A DNA stretch of 64,000 nt from Flavisolibacter tropicus (lineage in GTDB: Bacteria; Bacteroidota; Bacteroidia; Chitinophagales; Chitinophagaceae): NCBI RefSeq assembly GCF_001644645.1, contig NZ_CP011390.1:1550001-1614000 (forward strand), in the 5' to 3' direction. This document shows, piece after piece, positions 43,714 to 53,271 of the stretch (position 1 is the first letter of the stretch; every line of letters begins with the position of its first letter). The notes beneath the pieces are model-generated. The model saw only the letters and a list, made by a program, of their open reading frames with translations. It searched no databases and had not been told where the DNA came from. A program made the position numbers and the translations under genes.

Positions 43714-44769
43714 ATGAATTTATCCGAAATAAAGAAACAAGACTGGATTATACTGTATACCATGATGCCAGTGGTTGCTCTTGGGATAAATTTCATTTTA
43801 TTTGGCAAACGCTTTTTTAGTGATAGAGACACATTCATCTGGGGTTCACTAGCTGCATCAGTTATAGCATTTCTTACTTGGGCTGTACATACATGGACAC
43901 TAATCTTTGTCCGTAAAAAACTTGACAAACTCTATAAAAAGCAACTGCAGGTTGTTTATACGTTTGTTATACTGATGCTACTAACGATGACAATAGTAGT
44001 TAGCGTTTGTTGGATCTACCACACTACACATTTTTTAGGCTTTGTTCTTGACACTAAAACATTTCTAATACTGCTCTCGTTTGGATTGGTGATGAATATC
44101 ATTGCCACCAGTTTTAATGAAGGCGCCTTTATTAGTGATGATATAAACAAAGCCTCTTTAGAAACCGAGCGCCTAAAGCGGGAAGCTTTACAACGTGAAT
44201 TAGATAACTTAAAAAGCCAGGTAAATCCCCATTTTTTATTTAACAGCCTAAACTCTCTATCCTCTCTTATTTCAGAAGACCCTACACAGGCAGAAGAATA
44301 TGTAAACGAAATGAGTAAGGTGTATCGGTATTTTTTACAGGTTAACAATGTAAAACTGGTTACACTGGAAGAAGAATTAAAGTTTATACAAGCCTACTAT
44401 AACCTATTAAAAACCAGGTATGGAAAAGGCATTTCCTTAAATATAAACATTGACCTGGTGGTAGTAAAATATATGATTCCACCTATGACACTGCAGTTGC
44501 TAATAGAAAACGCCGTTAAACACAATAAAGTATTAAAAGACGCTCCTTTAGCCATTACTATTTCTTTGAATGAAAATAGCTGGCTACAAGTAGAAAATAA
44601 CTTGCAACCCAAACCCGCCAACCTTCACAGTAATGGTATTGGCTTACAAAACATATCAGACAAGTATAAGCTAATGGATTGTGATGATATCATAATTGAA
44701 AAAGCAAATAGCTTCTTCAGAGTTTCAGTACCGCTTATAAAACCAGAAGTGCAAGAAGAGGTTTATTAA
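43714..44769 (+). CDS. LytS/YehU-type sensor histidine kinase
   Basis: 351 aa. Four transmembrane helices (~12-28, 45-65, 82-105, 115-135) with short loops, a coiled linker, then the His_kinase domain: LKSQVNPHFLFNSLNSLSSL (~170-190, His in NPHFLFN), and an HATPase core with ENAVKHNK (~265) and GIGLQNI (~308). Such kinases pair with LytTR-domain regulators, but no regulator gene follows within the window, so it appears orphaned. Confidence 0.9.
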   Translation: MNLSEIKKQDWIILYTMMPVVALGINFILFGKRFFSDRDTFIWGSLAASVIAFLTWAVHTWTLIFVRKKLDKLYKKQLQVVYTFVILMLLTMTIVVSVCWIYHTTHFLGFVLDTKTFLILLSFGLVMNIIATSFNEGAFISDDINKASLETERLKREALQRELDNLKSQVNPHFLFNSLNSLSSLISEDPTQAEEYVNEMSKVYRYFLQVNNVKLVTLEEELKFIQAYYNLLKTRYGKGISLNINIDLVVVKYMIPPMTLQLLIENAVKHNKVLKDAPLAITISLNENSWLQVENNLQPKPANLHSNGIGLQNISDKYKLMDCDDIIIEKANSFFRVSVPLIKPEVQEEVY

Positions 44770-44820
44770 GATAAAACAGGGCAAACACTACTTCTTTAAT
44801 ATCATTTAATAGCAATAATA

Positions 44821-44856
44821 AAAAAGGGTAACCAGAACTTTTTGGTTACCCTTTTT
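44821..44856. terminator. bidirectional terminator
   Basis: 14-bp stem AAAAAGGGTAACCA / TGGTTACCCTTTTT between the kinase and the convergent amylase gene. Confidence 0.85.
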
Positions 44857-44874
44857 ATTTACAACATCTTCCTC

Positions 44875-46233
44875 TTACTTTTCTAATACTACATATTCCC
44901 AAGGTTGCAGCAATAGTTGCTTATTGCTTGTTAGATCTACCACACTATTAGTAAATGCATTGCGATAAGTTCCACCTACATGACTGTCAGTCAAATTCAC
45001 GTTAAGATTACCATTTCTAGATAGATTCAAAACAACAACCACTTGCTTCTCCCCTTTTGTTCTTGAATAAGCAAGAACATTGTGTGGCTCAGAGGTCTGA
45101 ACGTAATTCACACTTACTTCAGCATTTAAAGCCGGATGATTCTTTCTTAAACCAAATAAGGTTTTATAAAAGGGAGCCAACTCATTCTTTCCATTCCAGG
45201 CAATGGTATCTTTTTCAAAAAACTCTAGTCGTTTATGATTAGGCAATTCTTGCCCGCTATAAACCAAAGGAACACCTTGCCAAGTAGAACTAAATACCGC
45301 TAAAGCTTTAGCAGCGTCGCCATATTTTTCATACTCTGTACCGTTCCAGCTATTCTCATCATGGTTTGCGGTAAACCAAGCCTTCATACCAGGTGCTTGA
45401 TTATAGCGATTCAACACGCTATCTATGCTCTCCAATGGCAAATGCTGCTGGTAAAAGTCTTTAGACTTGTGCATCCACGTCCAGGTATATGCTGCATCAA
45501 ATACCTGCATGTACTCTGGATTATCTAGCGGATCAGTTTCTGCCAGCCAGAACAGCGGCCTTACTTTATCCAGTTCTTTTTTTGCTTCTAACCAGAAATC
45601 AAGCTCTACCCAAAAAGCCAGGTCACAACGGAAGCCATCAATTCCTGCCTCCTGCACCCAAAACTTCATAGCATCTATCATGGCTTGACGCATTTGAGGA
45701 TTCTTATAATCCAGCTCAATGATATCATCCATACCAGAAGCTATTTTAAAATCATTGGTAGCGCTATCCTTTAAGAACCAATCAGGATGTTCCTTGGTCC
45801 AGCGATGATCCCAACCTGTATGATTGGCGACCCAGTCAATTATCACTTTAAACCCTTGTGCATGGGCTTCTTTTACCAAATTTTTAAAGTCATTAAAAGT
45901 GCCAAACTCTGGATTAATAGCCGTATAGTCTGAACAGGCATAAGGACTCCCTAAAGTGCCCTTTTTATTCTTTTGCGAAATTGGCGTAATGGGCATAAAC
46001 CATAAGGTTTCTACGCCCATCTCTTTTAAGCGGGGCAGTTCGTTTTTAAAGGCATTAAAAGTGCCTTCCTTGGTGTATTGGCGCACATTGACCTCATAAA
46101 TATTGGTTGTCTTGATCCAGTCTTTATTGGCGGTATATTCCATTTTTCTTTCCTGATTATTGTTGGTTACAGAATTTGAATTACAAGCAGCTAACCAGCT
46201 TGTAATCAGAAGAAAGCCAACGAGTTTTCGCAT
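44875..46233 (-). CDS. alpha-amylase family (GH13) lipoprotein
   Basis: 452 aa. Lipobox LAAC (Cys17) makes it a lipoprotein, probably at the outer membrane or periplasm. (beta/alpha)8 glycosidase with the four GH13 regions: DWVANHTG (~134), GFRCDLAFW (~199; Asp nucleophile), LAETD (~229; Glu acid/base) and ANHDENSW (~292; Asp). C-terminal beta domain (~375-452). It hydrolyses alpha-1,4 glucans; with the glucan phosphorylase 1.5 kb away it suggests local alpha-glucan metabolism. No Sus transport genes are adjacent. Confidence 0.92.
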   Translation of the reverse strand: MRKLVGFLLITSWLAACNSNSVTNNNQERKMEYTANKDWIKTTNIYEVNVRQYTKEGTFNAFKNELPRLKEMGVETLWFMPITPISQKNKKGTLGSPYACSDYTAINPEFGTFNDFKNLVKEAHAQGFKVIIDWVANHTGWDHRWTKEHPDWFLKDSATNDFKIASGMDDIIELDYKNPQMRQAMIDAMKFWVQEAGIDGFRCDLAFWVELDFWLEAKKELDKVRPLFWLAETDPLDNPEYMQVFDAAYTWTWMHKSKDFYQQHLPLESIDSVLNRYNQAPGMKAWFTANHDENSWNGTEYEKYGDAAKALAVFSSTWQGVPLVYSGQELPNHKRLEFFEKDTIAWNGKNELAPFYKTLFGLRKNHPALNAEVSVNYVQTSEPHNVLAYSRTKGEKQVVVVLNLSRNGNLNVNLTDSHVGGTYRNAFTNSVVDLTSNKQLLLQPWEYVVLEK

Positions 46234-46361
46234 ACGGTGGTTTTATAAAAAGTACCAAAATACTACATTAAAGAACTATTAGCACAATAGGAAGTAATTT
46301 TGCATCCAGCAGAAAATAGCTGACCTCCCAGCTTCAGCTGTTGAAAAGACGCAATTGGCAT

Positions 46362-47612
46362 ATGAAAACATTTGATGTTCCTGTAAATTACCGCAGTCCC
46401 CTGATTTCCGCTATTAAGAAAAAAAGGAAAGAGAGTGACCGGATGAAAAAAGACTTCGCGCCTACGCTTCTGGACTTTGGTCCGGTACAGATCTACCTGG
46501 CCCGTCATTTTGGATTTTGTTATGGCGTTGAAAATGCTATTGACATTGCTTTTAAAACAGTAGAGGAAAATAAAGGCAAACGCATCTTCTTATTAAGCGA
46601 AATGATTCACAATCCTCAAGTGAATGCTGATCTAAAGGCAGCCGGAGTAGAATTCTTACAAGATACCAAGGGCAAGCAACTGATGCCATTTGAGCAATTA
46701 ACTGCTGACGATATTGTATTGATTCCTGCTTTTGGCACTACGTTGGAAATTGAAAGCAAACTGAAAGCCATTGGCATTGCCACTGAAAAATATGATACAA
46801 CCTGCCCCTTTGTTGAAAAAGTATGGAACCGCAGTGAGGTGATCGCCAAAAATGAATACACGATTGTTATTCATGGCAAGCCCAAGCATGAGGAAACAAG
46901 GGCAACCTTTTCACATGCTGCCGCCAATGCCCCTTCGGTTGTAGTTACAGATATGAAGGAAGCGCAAGAATTAGCCAAGTATATTTTAGGTGAAAAGCCG
47001 GTAGCCCAGTTCTATGAAGAGTTTAAAGGACAATACTCAGAAGGCTTTGATGTAGCCAACCATTTGCAACGCATAGGCGTGGTAAATCAAACCACCATGC
47101 TGGCATCTGACACGCAAGCCATTGCCGATTTTTTGAAAGAAACAATGATCAAAAAGTACGGCCTTTCTGAAGCAACAATTAAAGACCATTTCGCAGATAC
47201 TAGAGATACCTTGTGCTATGCCACAAATGATAACCAAACAGCTGTAATTGGCATGTTAGATGCTCCGGCAGATTTAGCGATAGTGGTAGGTGGTTACAAC
47301 TCCTCTAACACGTCGCACCTGGTAGAACTCTGTGAAGAAAAATTACCAACCTATTTTATTAATAGTGATGAAAAAATCCTTTCAAAGGAAACGATTCTTC
47401 ATTACAACTTTCACAACCATACTGAATTGGTTACAGAACAATATTTACCAACCAAGGAACCTGTTAAAATATTGATCACTAGCGGAGCTTCTTGTCCTGA
47501 TGCTCTTGTTGAAAGTGTAATAAAAAAGTTAGTAGGCTTTTATCCGAACAGTAAGACGATTGAAGAAATAACAGCCAGCCCCCTGTCCCCCGAAGGTGGA
47601 ACGAAGGCCTAA
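46362..47612 (+). CDS. ispH: 4-hydroxy-3-methylbut-2-enyl diphosphate reductase
   Basis: 416 aa from the ATG at 46362; the upstream TTG (46341) is rejected. Final step of the MEP isoprenoid pathway, with an iron-sulfur cluster held by three cysteines: HFGFCYGVENA (~45-55), TTCPFVEKVW (~148) and SGASCPDALVE (~377). This is the long Bacteroidota form with an extra N-terminal ~35 residues. The last ten residues (PLSPEGGTKA) are encoded by an intergenic GC-rich element, so the original C-terminus was probably replaced by repeat insertion. Confidence 0.95.
   Translation: MKTFDVPVNYRSPLISAIKKKRKESDRMKKDFAPTLLDFGPVQIYLARHFGFCYGVENAIDIAFKTVEENKGKRIFLLSEMIHNPQVNADLKAAGVEFLQDTKGKQLMPFEQLTADDIVLIPAFGTTLEIESKLKAIGIATEKYDTTCPFVEKVWNRSEVIAKNEYTIVIHGKPKHEETRATFSHAAANAPSVVVTDMKEAQELAKYILGEKPVAQFYEEFKGQYSEGFDVANHLQRIGVVNQTTMLASDTQAIADFLKETMIKKYGLSEATIKDHFADTRDTLCYATNDNQTAVIGMLDAPADLAIVVGGYNSSNTSHLVELCEEKLPTYFINSDEKILSKETILHYNFHNHTELVTEQYLPTKEPVKILITSGASCPDALVESVIKKLVGFYPNSKTIEEITASPLSPEGGTKA
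47578..47609 (+). repeat. GC-rich element, copy C, inside the ispH 3' end
   Basis: GCCCCCTGTCCCCCGAAGG and continuation. It provides the final codons of ispH and is the inverted partner of 47741-47766. Confidence 0.65.
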
Positions 47613-47646
47613 TAAACCTTTCTTATACAAATATTATTACTTATAA

Positions 47647-47692
47647 ATATAAATGAGAAAGCCTCCCTAAAGGGAGGCTTTCTCATTTATAT
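47647..47692. terminator. bidirectional terminator with ~22-bp stem
   Basis: Near-perfect inverted repeat around GCCTCCCTAAAGGGAGGC with A/T-rich outer arms; centred between elements C and D. Confidence 0.85.
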
Positions 47693-47740
47693 AATTCTTT
47701 CCAAATAGCGTCTAATAAAAAAAGTACATCACCACCTTAG

Positions 47741-47766
47741 TTCCCCCTTCGTGGGACAGGGGCCTC
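47741..47766 (-). repeat. GC-rich element, copy D (inverted to copy C)
   Basis: Minus strand GAGGCCCCTGTCCCACGAAG followed by GGGGAA; it abuts the phosphorylase stop codon at 47767. Confidence 0.65.
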
Positions 47767-49428
47767 TTACTTATGATTATACAACAACTCGTAGTATTCA
47801 TTAGCCATGCGGTTGCTGTCAAACTGTAGCTGCACATCGCGCATACCATTCTTTACGATCTGCCTCCAGGTACCATAGTTATCGTAATACAATGGCAGTA
47901 TCTGGTTGTTCAGGATTTCATAGATCTTGTTCAAATCATATTCATCCTGCTCTTGTGTATGCATATGTGAATAATCAGCTGGCGGCACTACAAATCCATT
48001 GTTACCATTGTGTACAAATTCAGGGATCCAACCGTCGTTGGTAGAGAAGTTAACAGCACCATTCATTGCAGCTGTCATACCACTAGTACCTGAAGCCTCG
48101 CGTGGTACGCGAGGATTGTTTAACCAACAGTCAGCCGCCTGTTTCATGCGTTTTGACAAGGCCAGCTCATAACCAACCATAACCGCCATGTTCTTATAGT
48201 TCTTACTTAAATGCACCAGTTCATTGAACTCAGAAATAGCTGGGTAATCAACCGGGTAAGGTTTACCTGCCCAGATTATTTGTACAGGATATTTCTTATT
48301 GTGCATTAAAGCATTGAAACGCTCTATATCTCTAGTGATCAAGTTGGCTCTTTTGTAACCTGCAAAGCGACGTGCCCACACAATGGTAAACACATTAGGG
48401 TCTAACAACTTACCCGTTTGATCAGCAACTAGTTCAAAGGCACGTTTCTTCATCCATTTCTTACGGTCGTCAAATGACCAGTCGTCGCCTTCTTCTCTTG
48501 CCTTATATAATTGTTTATCGGCCCAGTAACGATAGTTCTGTGCGTTGGTAATGGACAAGATATCACAGATACCATCGTACTTTTTCCACATATGACGAGA
48601 TACCTCTCCATGCAATTGAGACACACCATTAGCAATACGTGCAAAGCGCAACGCAGCTAATGAATGATTAAACTGATCGTCTGGCATGCCCGTCAATGAT
48701 TTCACCTCCTCTACCGACAAGCCACAGAAGTAACTCATTTTATGACAGAGGTAGATATCATGCTTTTCATTACCCGCTTCTTCTGGTGTATGCGTTGTAA
48801 ATACCAAACGCTTTCTTACCTCTTCTTTCTTTCTGCCAAACTTGTTATACAAGTAGAAAGCAGCAGATACCCCGTGGGCTTCGTTTAAGTGATATAATTC
48901 TGGACTAAAACCAATTTCATCCAGCAACTTAGCACCACCTACACCCAACAAAATGAACTGCGCCACTTTGGTAGCCACGTTAGCATCATACAAACGGTGA
49001 GTGATTGTTTGAGAAACATAATCGTTCTCTGGTATATCGGTAGTCATCAAGAACAACGGTGCAGCGTTAAAGGTCTGCGGAGGCAGATACATTACTTTAA
49101 CTTTTACCGGGTGTTCATGTATGATGATTTCAAAAGTGATTCCAGTATCTTCTAAAAAGCTGTAGTGCTTTTCCATCCAGGTCACCTGTAAGGTTTGATC
49201 CTGATTACGCGCTTGATCATAATAACCATACTTCCACAATATGCCAACCCCTATCAGGTTTTGGCGTAATTCATAAGCACTACGCAAATGAGAACCAGAA
49301 AGAAAGCCTAAACCACCACTATAGATTTTTAATGGCTGGTGCACAGCAAACTCCATGGAGAAATAAGCAACTCGTTTATTATAGCGTTCATCAATAGGAT
49401 AAGGAACCTGAAAGGATCTAAAATTCAT
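47767..49428 (-). CDS. alpha-glucan (glycogen/starch) phosphorylase, GT35
   Basis: 553 aa from the ATG at 49428; the open frame extends to 49569 but that extension overlaps a neighbour and translates a repeat. Short Thermotoga-type phosphorylase: N-terminal AYFSMEFAVHQPLKIYSGGLGFLSG (~20-44, split), the HLNEAHG segment (~174), WARRFAGYKR (~347) and the PLP-region EASGTSGMTAAMNGAVNFST (~442-461). Releases glucose-1-phosphate from alpha-1,4-glucan chains. Convergent with ispH. Confidence 0.92.
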   Translation of the reverse strand: MNFRSFQVPYPIDERYNKRVAYFSMEFAVHQPLKIYSGGLGFLSGSHLRSAYELRQNLIGVGILWKYGYYDQARNQDQTLQVTWMEKHYSFLEDTGITFEIIIHEHPVKVKVMYLPPQTFNAAPLFLMTTDIPENDYVSQTITHRLYDANVATKVAQFILLGVGGAKLLDEIGFSPELYHLNEAHGVSAAFYLYNKFGRKKEEVRKRLVFTTHTPEEAGNEKHDIYLCHKMSYFCGLSVEEVKSLTGMPDDQFNHSLAALRFARIANGVSQLHGEVSRHMWKKYDGICDILSITNAQNYRYWADKQLYKAREEGDDWSFDDRKKWMKKRAFELVADQTGKLLDPNVFTIVWARRFAGYKRANLITRDIERFNALMHNKKYPVQIIWAGKPYPVDYPAISEFNELVHLSKNYKNMAVMVGYELALSKRMKQAADCWLNNPRVPREASGTSGMTAAMNGAVNFSTNDGWIPEFVHNGNNGFVVPPADYSHMHTQEQDEYDLNKIYEILNNQILPLYYDNYGTWRQIVKNGMRDVQLQFDSNRMANEYYELLYNHK

Positions 49429-49504
49429 GTGAAACTCTTTATAGCACTGCAATTTAGGGGAATTTGCCAAACATTGTGTATCTATGACACAGTGACAAAA
49501 AATA

Positions 49505-50488
49505 TTATGATTTTTTCTGCTTTCCGCTTTCAGTCTTGCTTTCCCGCTTTTTAGGGAAAGAGCCTTCAATAATACATTTCACACCACGGTATTGTCCACA
49601 GCCTTCCGCTTCTTTTAAACGTACGGAATTAGATGTAAAATGAAACTCTAGTCTGCAGGGGTCTCCACCTTGATTGTAAACAGCTGTTTTACTGGAGGTC
49701 ATAAGTGCCGTACCTTTTAACTCACCGTTGCACTCGCCATTCATCCGTTCAAAATGAACAAAGAACTGGATTTCCTTTTCATTATGTCCATCACGAATAG
49801 AAACAATGTTCCGTTTGTCTTTGATATAGTCTCCGGCAAACGGCGTCTTTTTGGAAAGCGTATCAATGGGGTTAATTAACTCCTGGTTGTTATCTTCAAG
49901 AACATCCGTCATAACTAAGGCAAAGCTCTTAGTGGCACCATCAAAAGCATACACATCCTTTCCCTCTACAATCACATCATTTGGCATTTTACGAGAGATA
50001 GCACGATTAATTGAAAAGTATTTATCGATAGAACTTACCTGGCTGGTTTTAGGATCTGCATCAGGTACTAAGAATGGAAAGGCATTTAAGAACTGGGCAT
50101 CCTTATCAAACACTGCTAGCATCGCCGTTTTTTTACCGCCGCTTACCGCTTTAACAACATAATACTGTTCGTTATTGGCCTGCTTAAAGTACACTAAAGG
50201 AACATACTTCACCTTAGCAGTTGTTTTACCAAAAAGCTTTGTTTTAACACTATCACTTATATAATGAGCAAACACTTCACTTCTGATAGTAGTGGTGTCT
50301 TCGTTATTTAAAAGTCCAGAATCGGTTAGCTGATAGGGTAAGGAAGCTCCTTTAAACCACCCAGTAAACGTTTCATAATTAAATGCAGTGTCACTCTCCT
50401 CTTCCTTTGTTGTCGTCTTCTTGTTGTTGTTACATGCCGCTATAGCCAAAAGCAATAAAAAAATGCCGTATCGTACCATATCCTGCAT
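49505..50488 (-). CDS. lipoprotein of unknown function
   Basis: 327 aa from the ATG at 50488 (or 50479). Lipobox IAAC at Cys ~18-19 followed by a Lys/Thr/Glu linker. The body is beta-rich with KYVPLVYFKQANNEQYYVVKA (split) and VSIRDGHNEKEIQFFVHFERM segments and several conserved-looking Cys/Gly pairs near the C-terminus (ECNGEL, GCGQYRG), possibly disulfides. Ends in a basic KRESKTESGKQKKS tail that is encoded by a heptad array. Not assigned to a family. Confidence 0.75.
   Translation of the reverse strand: MQDMVRYGIFLLLLAIAACNNNKKTTTKEEESDTAFNYETFTGWFKGASLPYQLTDSGLLNNEDTTTIRSEVFAHYISDSVKTKLFGKTTAKVKYVPLVYFKQANNEQYYVVKAVSGGKKTAMLAVFDKDAQFLNAFPFLVPDADPKTSQVSSIDKYFSINRAISRKMPNDVIVEGKDVYAFDGATKSFALVMTDVLEDNNQELINPIDTLSKKTPFAGDYIKDKRNIVSIRDGHNEKEIQFFVHFERMNGECNGELKGTALMTSSKTAVYNQGGDPCRLEFHFTSNSVRLKEAEGCGQYRGVKCIIEGSFPKKRESKTESGKQKKS
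49515..49549. repeat. heptad array inside a coding 3' end (TTCNGCT type)
   Basis: About five 7-nt units on the plus strand, translated on the minus strand as the basic tail of the lipoprotein. Confidence 0.5.
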
Positions 50489-50562
50489 AATTAATATAAA
50501 TAAATGTAAATATCGACAATCCTTAAAAGGCGGCATAAATTTTACAGTAAGAGAATTAATAT

Positions 50563-50581
50563 TTAGATTAGCCTAAATTTT
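50563..50581. promoter_or_regulatory. DtxR/MntR-type operator
   Basis: The 19-nt sequence contains TTAG, A, TTAGCCTAA and matches the classical DtxR-box TTAGGTTAGCCTAACCTAA at 14 of 19 positions. It lies 13 nt upstream of the GTG of the DtxR-family regulator, so autoregulation by metal is likely. Confidence 0.65.
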
Positions 50582-50593
50582 TAATTAGACAAG

Positions 50594-51268
50594 GTGAACT
50601 TTTCTAACAGTGAAGAAAACTACTTAAAGGCCATTTATCATCTCCAGGCAGAGAGCGATACGGTAAGCACATCAGCTCTAGCTCAGCAGCTGAAAACAAA
50701 ACCCGCTTCTATTACGGATATGATGAAAAAGCTGAGTGCGAAAGGGCTTCTCAACTACAAGCCTTACTATGGCTTTACTTTAAGTGCAGAAGGCAAAAAG
50801 ATCGCGTTAACTATTATCCGTCGTCACCGCCTTTGGGAGTTCTTTCTTGCCCAAAAGCTGGGCTTTAATTGGGATGAAGTACATGAAGTAGCAGAAGAAT
50901 TGGAGCATGTAAGCAGTAAAAAATTAATAGAAAAACTGGATGCTTACTTGGGCTTCCCTGAATTTGATCCACATGGCGATCCTATACCAGACAGTAAAGG
51001 CAGAGTGCGCCCTGTACAAAAGATCTCACTATACGAGCTGGCTTTTCATCAGCCCGCCTTTGTACACCATGTCAGCAATCAATCTACAGAATTATTGGAG
51101 TTATTAAAACACAAGCATATTACCATCGGCACGCAACTGGAGGTAAAAAAGCATTTCCAATTTGACAACTCGCTACAAATAAAAATCAAAGCCAATAAGA
51201 CAGAAACGATAAGTGAACAGTTGGCCAAAAACATCTTCGTGACGTATGAACAAGCTAAAAAATATTGA
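50594..51268 (+). CDS. DtxR/MntR-family metal-dependent transcriptional regulator
   Basis: 224 aa from a GTG. Winged-helix DNA-binding domain (~1-65: SALAQQLKTKPASITDMMKKL), metal-binding/dimerisation domain (~66-140 with RRHRLWEFFLAQKLGFNWDEVHEVAEELEH, split, supplying His/Glu ligands) and an SH3-like FeoA domain (~150-220). It overlaps the transporter gene by 23 nt, so regulator and transporter are translationally coupled. The likely co-repressor is Mn2+, given the NRAMP partner. Confidence 0.92.
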   Translation: MNFSNSEENYLKAIYHLQAESDTVSTSALAQQLKTKPASITDMMKKLSAKGLLNYKPYYGFTLSAEGKKIALTIIRRHRLWEFFLAQKLGFNWDEVHEVAEELEHVSSKKLIEKLDAYLGFPEFDPHGDPIPDSKGRVRPVQKISLYELAFHQPAFVHHVSNQSTELLELLKHKHITIGTQLEVKKHFQFDNSLQIKIKANKTETISEQLAKNIFVTYEQAKKY

Positions 51269-53135
51269 TTCTTCCCTAAGTGAGGTGCATAGTAGTGTGG
51301 ACACCACCGCTACTTCTAAACCCGCATGGAAACGAATATTATCCTTCTTTGGACCAGCCTACCTGGTAAGCGTAGGCTATATGGACCCAGGCAACTGGGC
51401 TACAGACCTCGCCGGTGGTAGCCAGTTTGGCTATACATTGATCTGGGTGCTATTAATGAGCAACCTAATGGCCCTGCTCTTACAAAGTTTATCTGCCCGA
51501 CTAGGAATTGTAAGAGGACGAGATCTGGCACAAGCCAACCGTGAAACCTACCCAAAAGCTGTAAACTTTTGTTTATACCTATTAGCAGAGGTAGCCATTG
51601 CCGCCACCGATCTGGCCGAAGTATTGGGTATGGCCATTGGTATTCAACTCTTAACAGGCATGCCGCTTATTTGGGCTGTATCGATAACGGTACTGGATAC
51701 CTTTATTTTATTAATACTGCAGCGCTATGGTATGCGCAAAATGGAAGCCTTTATTATTACACTGGTAGCCATAATTGGTGTTTCTTTTTTAGTAGAGATC
51801 ATTTTAGCCAAACCTAACCTGGCAGAAGTAGCTACAGGCTTTGTTCCCTCCATACCCAACGAAACGGCGCTTTACATAGCCATAGGTATTATTGGAGCAA
51901 CCGTTATGCCGCACAACTTATATCTACACTCTGCGCTGGTACAGACCCGTAAGATTCAACGCGATCATAAAGGCATTAAGCGGGCACTAAAGCTCAATTT
52001 CATAGATAGTGCAGTGGCCTTGAACCTTGCTTTTTTTGTTAACGCTGCGATACTGGTATTGGCTGCTGCTGTCTTTTTCAAAACCGGCCGTACCGATGTA
52101 GCAGAGATCAGCCAGGCCCACCAGCTACTGGCACCTTTATTAGGTTCCAGCATGGCCCCTACTCTTTTTGCCATTGCTTTAATTGCTGCCGGACAAAGCT
52201 CTACTGTTACCGGCACACTTGCTGGCCAGATTGTAATGGAGGGTTATCTACGCTTACGCATCAACCCTTGGGTGCGTCGTTTGCTTACGCGACTGGTTGC
52301 CATCATTCCAGCAGTTGTTGTTATCCTGATCAATGGAGAAAAAAATATTGATAGTCTGTTGGTATTAAGTCAGGTGATTCTAAGCCTTCAACTGGGCTTT
52401 GCTATCATTCCACTGATCCATTTTGTAAGTGACAGACAAACCATGGGAGAATTTACCATTAAGCCTTCTGTACAATTCTTATCATGGCTGGTTACAGCTG
52501 TGTTGGTTTTCCTGAATATACGCATGGTAGTAGGCCAGGCCGGCGACTACTTCCAGGAAAGCGGTCATATTTTCTGGAAAGCCGTTATTATAGTTGGTAG
52601 TTTATTGTTTGTAGGCCTGTTGCTTATTTCAATCTTCTACCCCATATTGAAACGCAAGCCAATGGAAGCAGAAATTCCTGTTCACCACTTCCCTTCAGGT
52701 GCCATTGGCAATCCGGTGTTACCAGAGTACAAACGTATTGCTGTAGCCCTAGGTTTTGACAAGGAAGATCATTCGCTCCTGGCACACGCTATGGGACAGG
52801 CCACACCGAGCACAACGTTTATTTTGATACATATTGTAGAAAGTGTTTCGGCATCTTTCCTCGGCAGTGAAGCCGACGACTTCGAGTCCAGAAATGATAA
52901 AGAGAACCTGGAATCCTATGCTGTACAACTAAAGGAAAAAGGCTTACAAGTAGAAGTAGCCTTGGGGTTCCGCAACCGAAAAACAGAAATTCCCCGATTG
53001 GTAAAAGATTCCAACGCCGACCTGCTGATCATTGGTGCACATGGACATAAGGGTGTCAAAGATTGGTTGTATGGTGAAACCATTGATGCCGTACGCCACC
53101 AATTAAAGATACCGGTGTTGATTGTAAGCGCATAG
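51246..53135 (+). CDS. NRAMP family Mn2+/Fe2+ transporter fused to a UspA domain
   Basis: 629 aa. Residues ~35-450 are an 11-helix NRAMP transporter with the metal-site motifs DPGNWATD (helix 1, ~48) and MPHNLYLHS (helix 6, ~222). After a linker, residues ~490-629 form a universal-stress-protein domain (RIAVALGFDKEDHSLL at its start; GAHGHKGVKDWLYGETID, the ATP-binding GxxG motif, near the end). The cytoplasmic UspA domain could sense nucleotides and gate transport; that is inference. It shares an operon with the DtxR regulator. Confidence 0.93.
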   Translation: MNKLKNIDSSLSEVHSSVDTTATSKPAWKRILSFFGPAYLVSVGYMDPGNWATDLAGGSQFGYTLIWVLLMSNLMALLLQSLSARLGIVRGRDLAQANRETYPKAVNFCLYLLAEVAIAATDLAEVLGMAIGIQLLTGMPLIWAVSITVLDTFILLILQRYGMRKMEAFIITLVAIIGVSFLVEIILAKPNLAEVATGFVPSIPNETALYIAIGIIGATVMPHNLYLHSALVQTRKIQRDHKGIKRALKLNFIDSAVALNLAFFVNAAILVLAAAVFFKTGRTDVAEISQAHQLLAPLLGSSMAPTLFAIALIAAGQSSTVTGTLAGQIVMEGYLRLRINPWVRRLLTRLVAIIPAVVVILINGEKNIDSLLVLSQVILSLQLGFAIIPLIHFVSDRQTMGEFTIKPSVQFLSWLVTAVLVFLNIRMVVGQAGDYFQESGHIFWKAVIIVGSLLFVGLLLISIFYPILKRKPMEAEIPVHHFPSGAIGNPVLPEYKRIAVALGFDKEDHSLLAHAMGQATPSTTFILIHIVESVSASFLGSEADDFESRNDKENLESYAVQLKEKGLQVEVALGFRNRKTEIPRLVKDSNADLLIIGAHGHKGVKDWLYGETIDAVRHQLKIPVLIVSA

Positions 53136-53165
53136 AGCTGTTTCAGGTTTATCGTTTCAAGTATC

Positions 53166-53190
53166 AAGGGCTTATACTTAAGCCCTTTTC
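53166..53190 (+). terminator. terminator of the NRAMP operon
   Basis: AAGGGCTTA / TAAGCCCTT stem, 4-nt loop, then TT; 30 nt after the stop. Confidence 0.7.
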
Positions 53191-53271
53191 TATTTTTAAG
53201 CTAGTGCATTTTTAAAGTAGTTGAAGTGACAAAAAACTGTTCCTCCAAAATGCCTATTCAAGTATTACTAC

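Noticed and set aside
49429..49569. 47-residue N-terminal extension of the alpha-glucan phosphorylase
   Set aside because: It lies upstream of the conserved start, overlaps the neighbouring lipoprotein gene and partly translates a heptad repeat.
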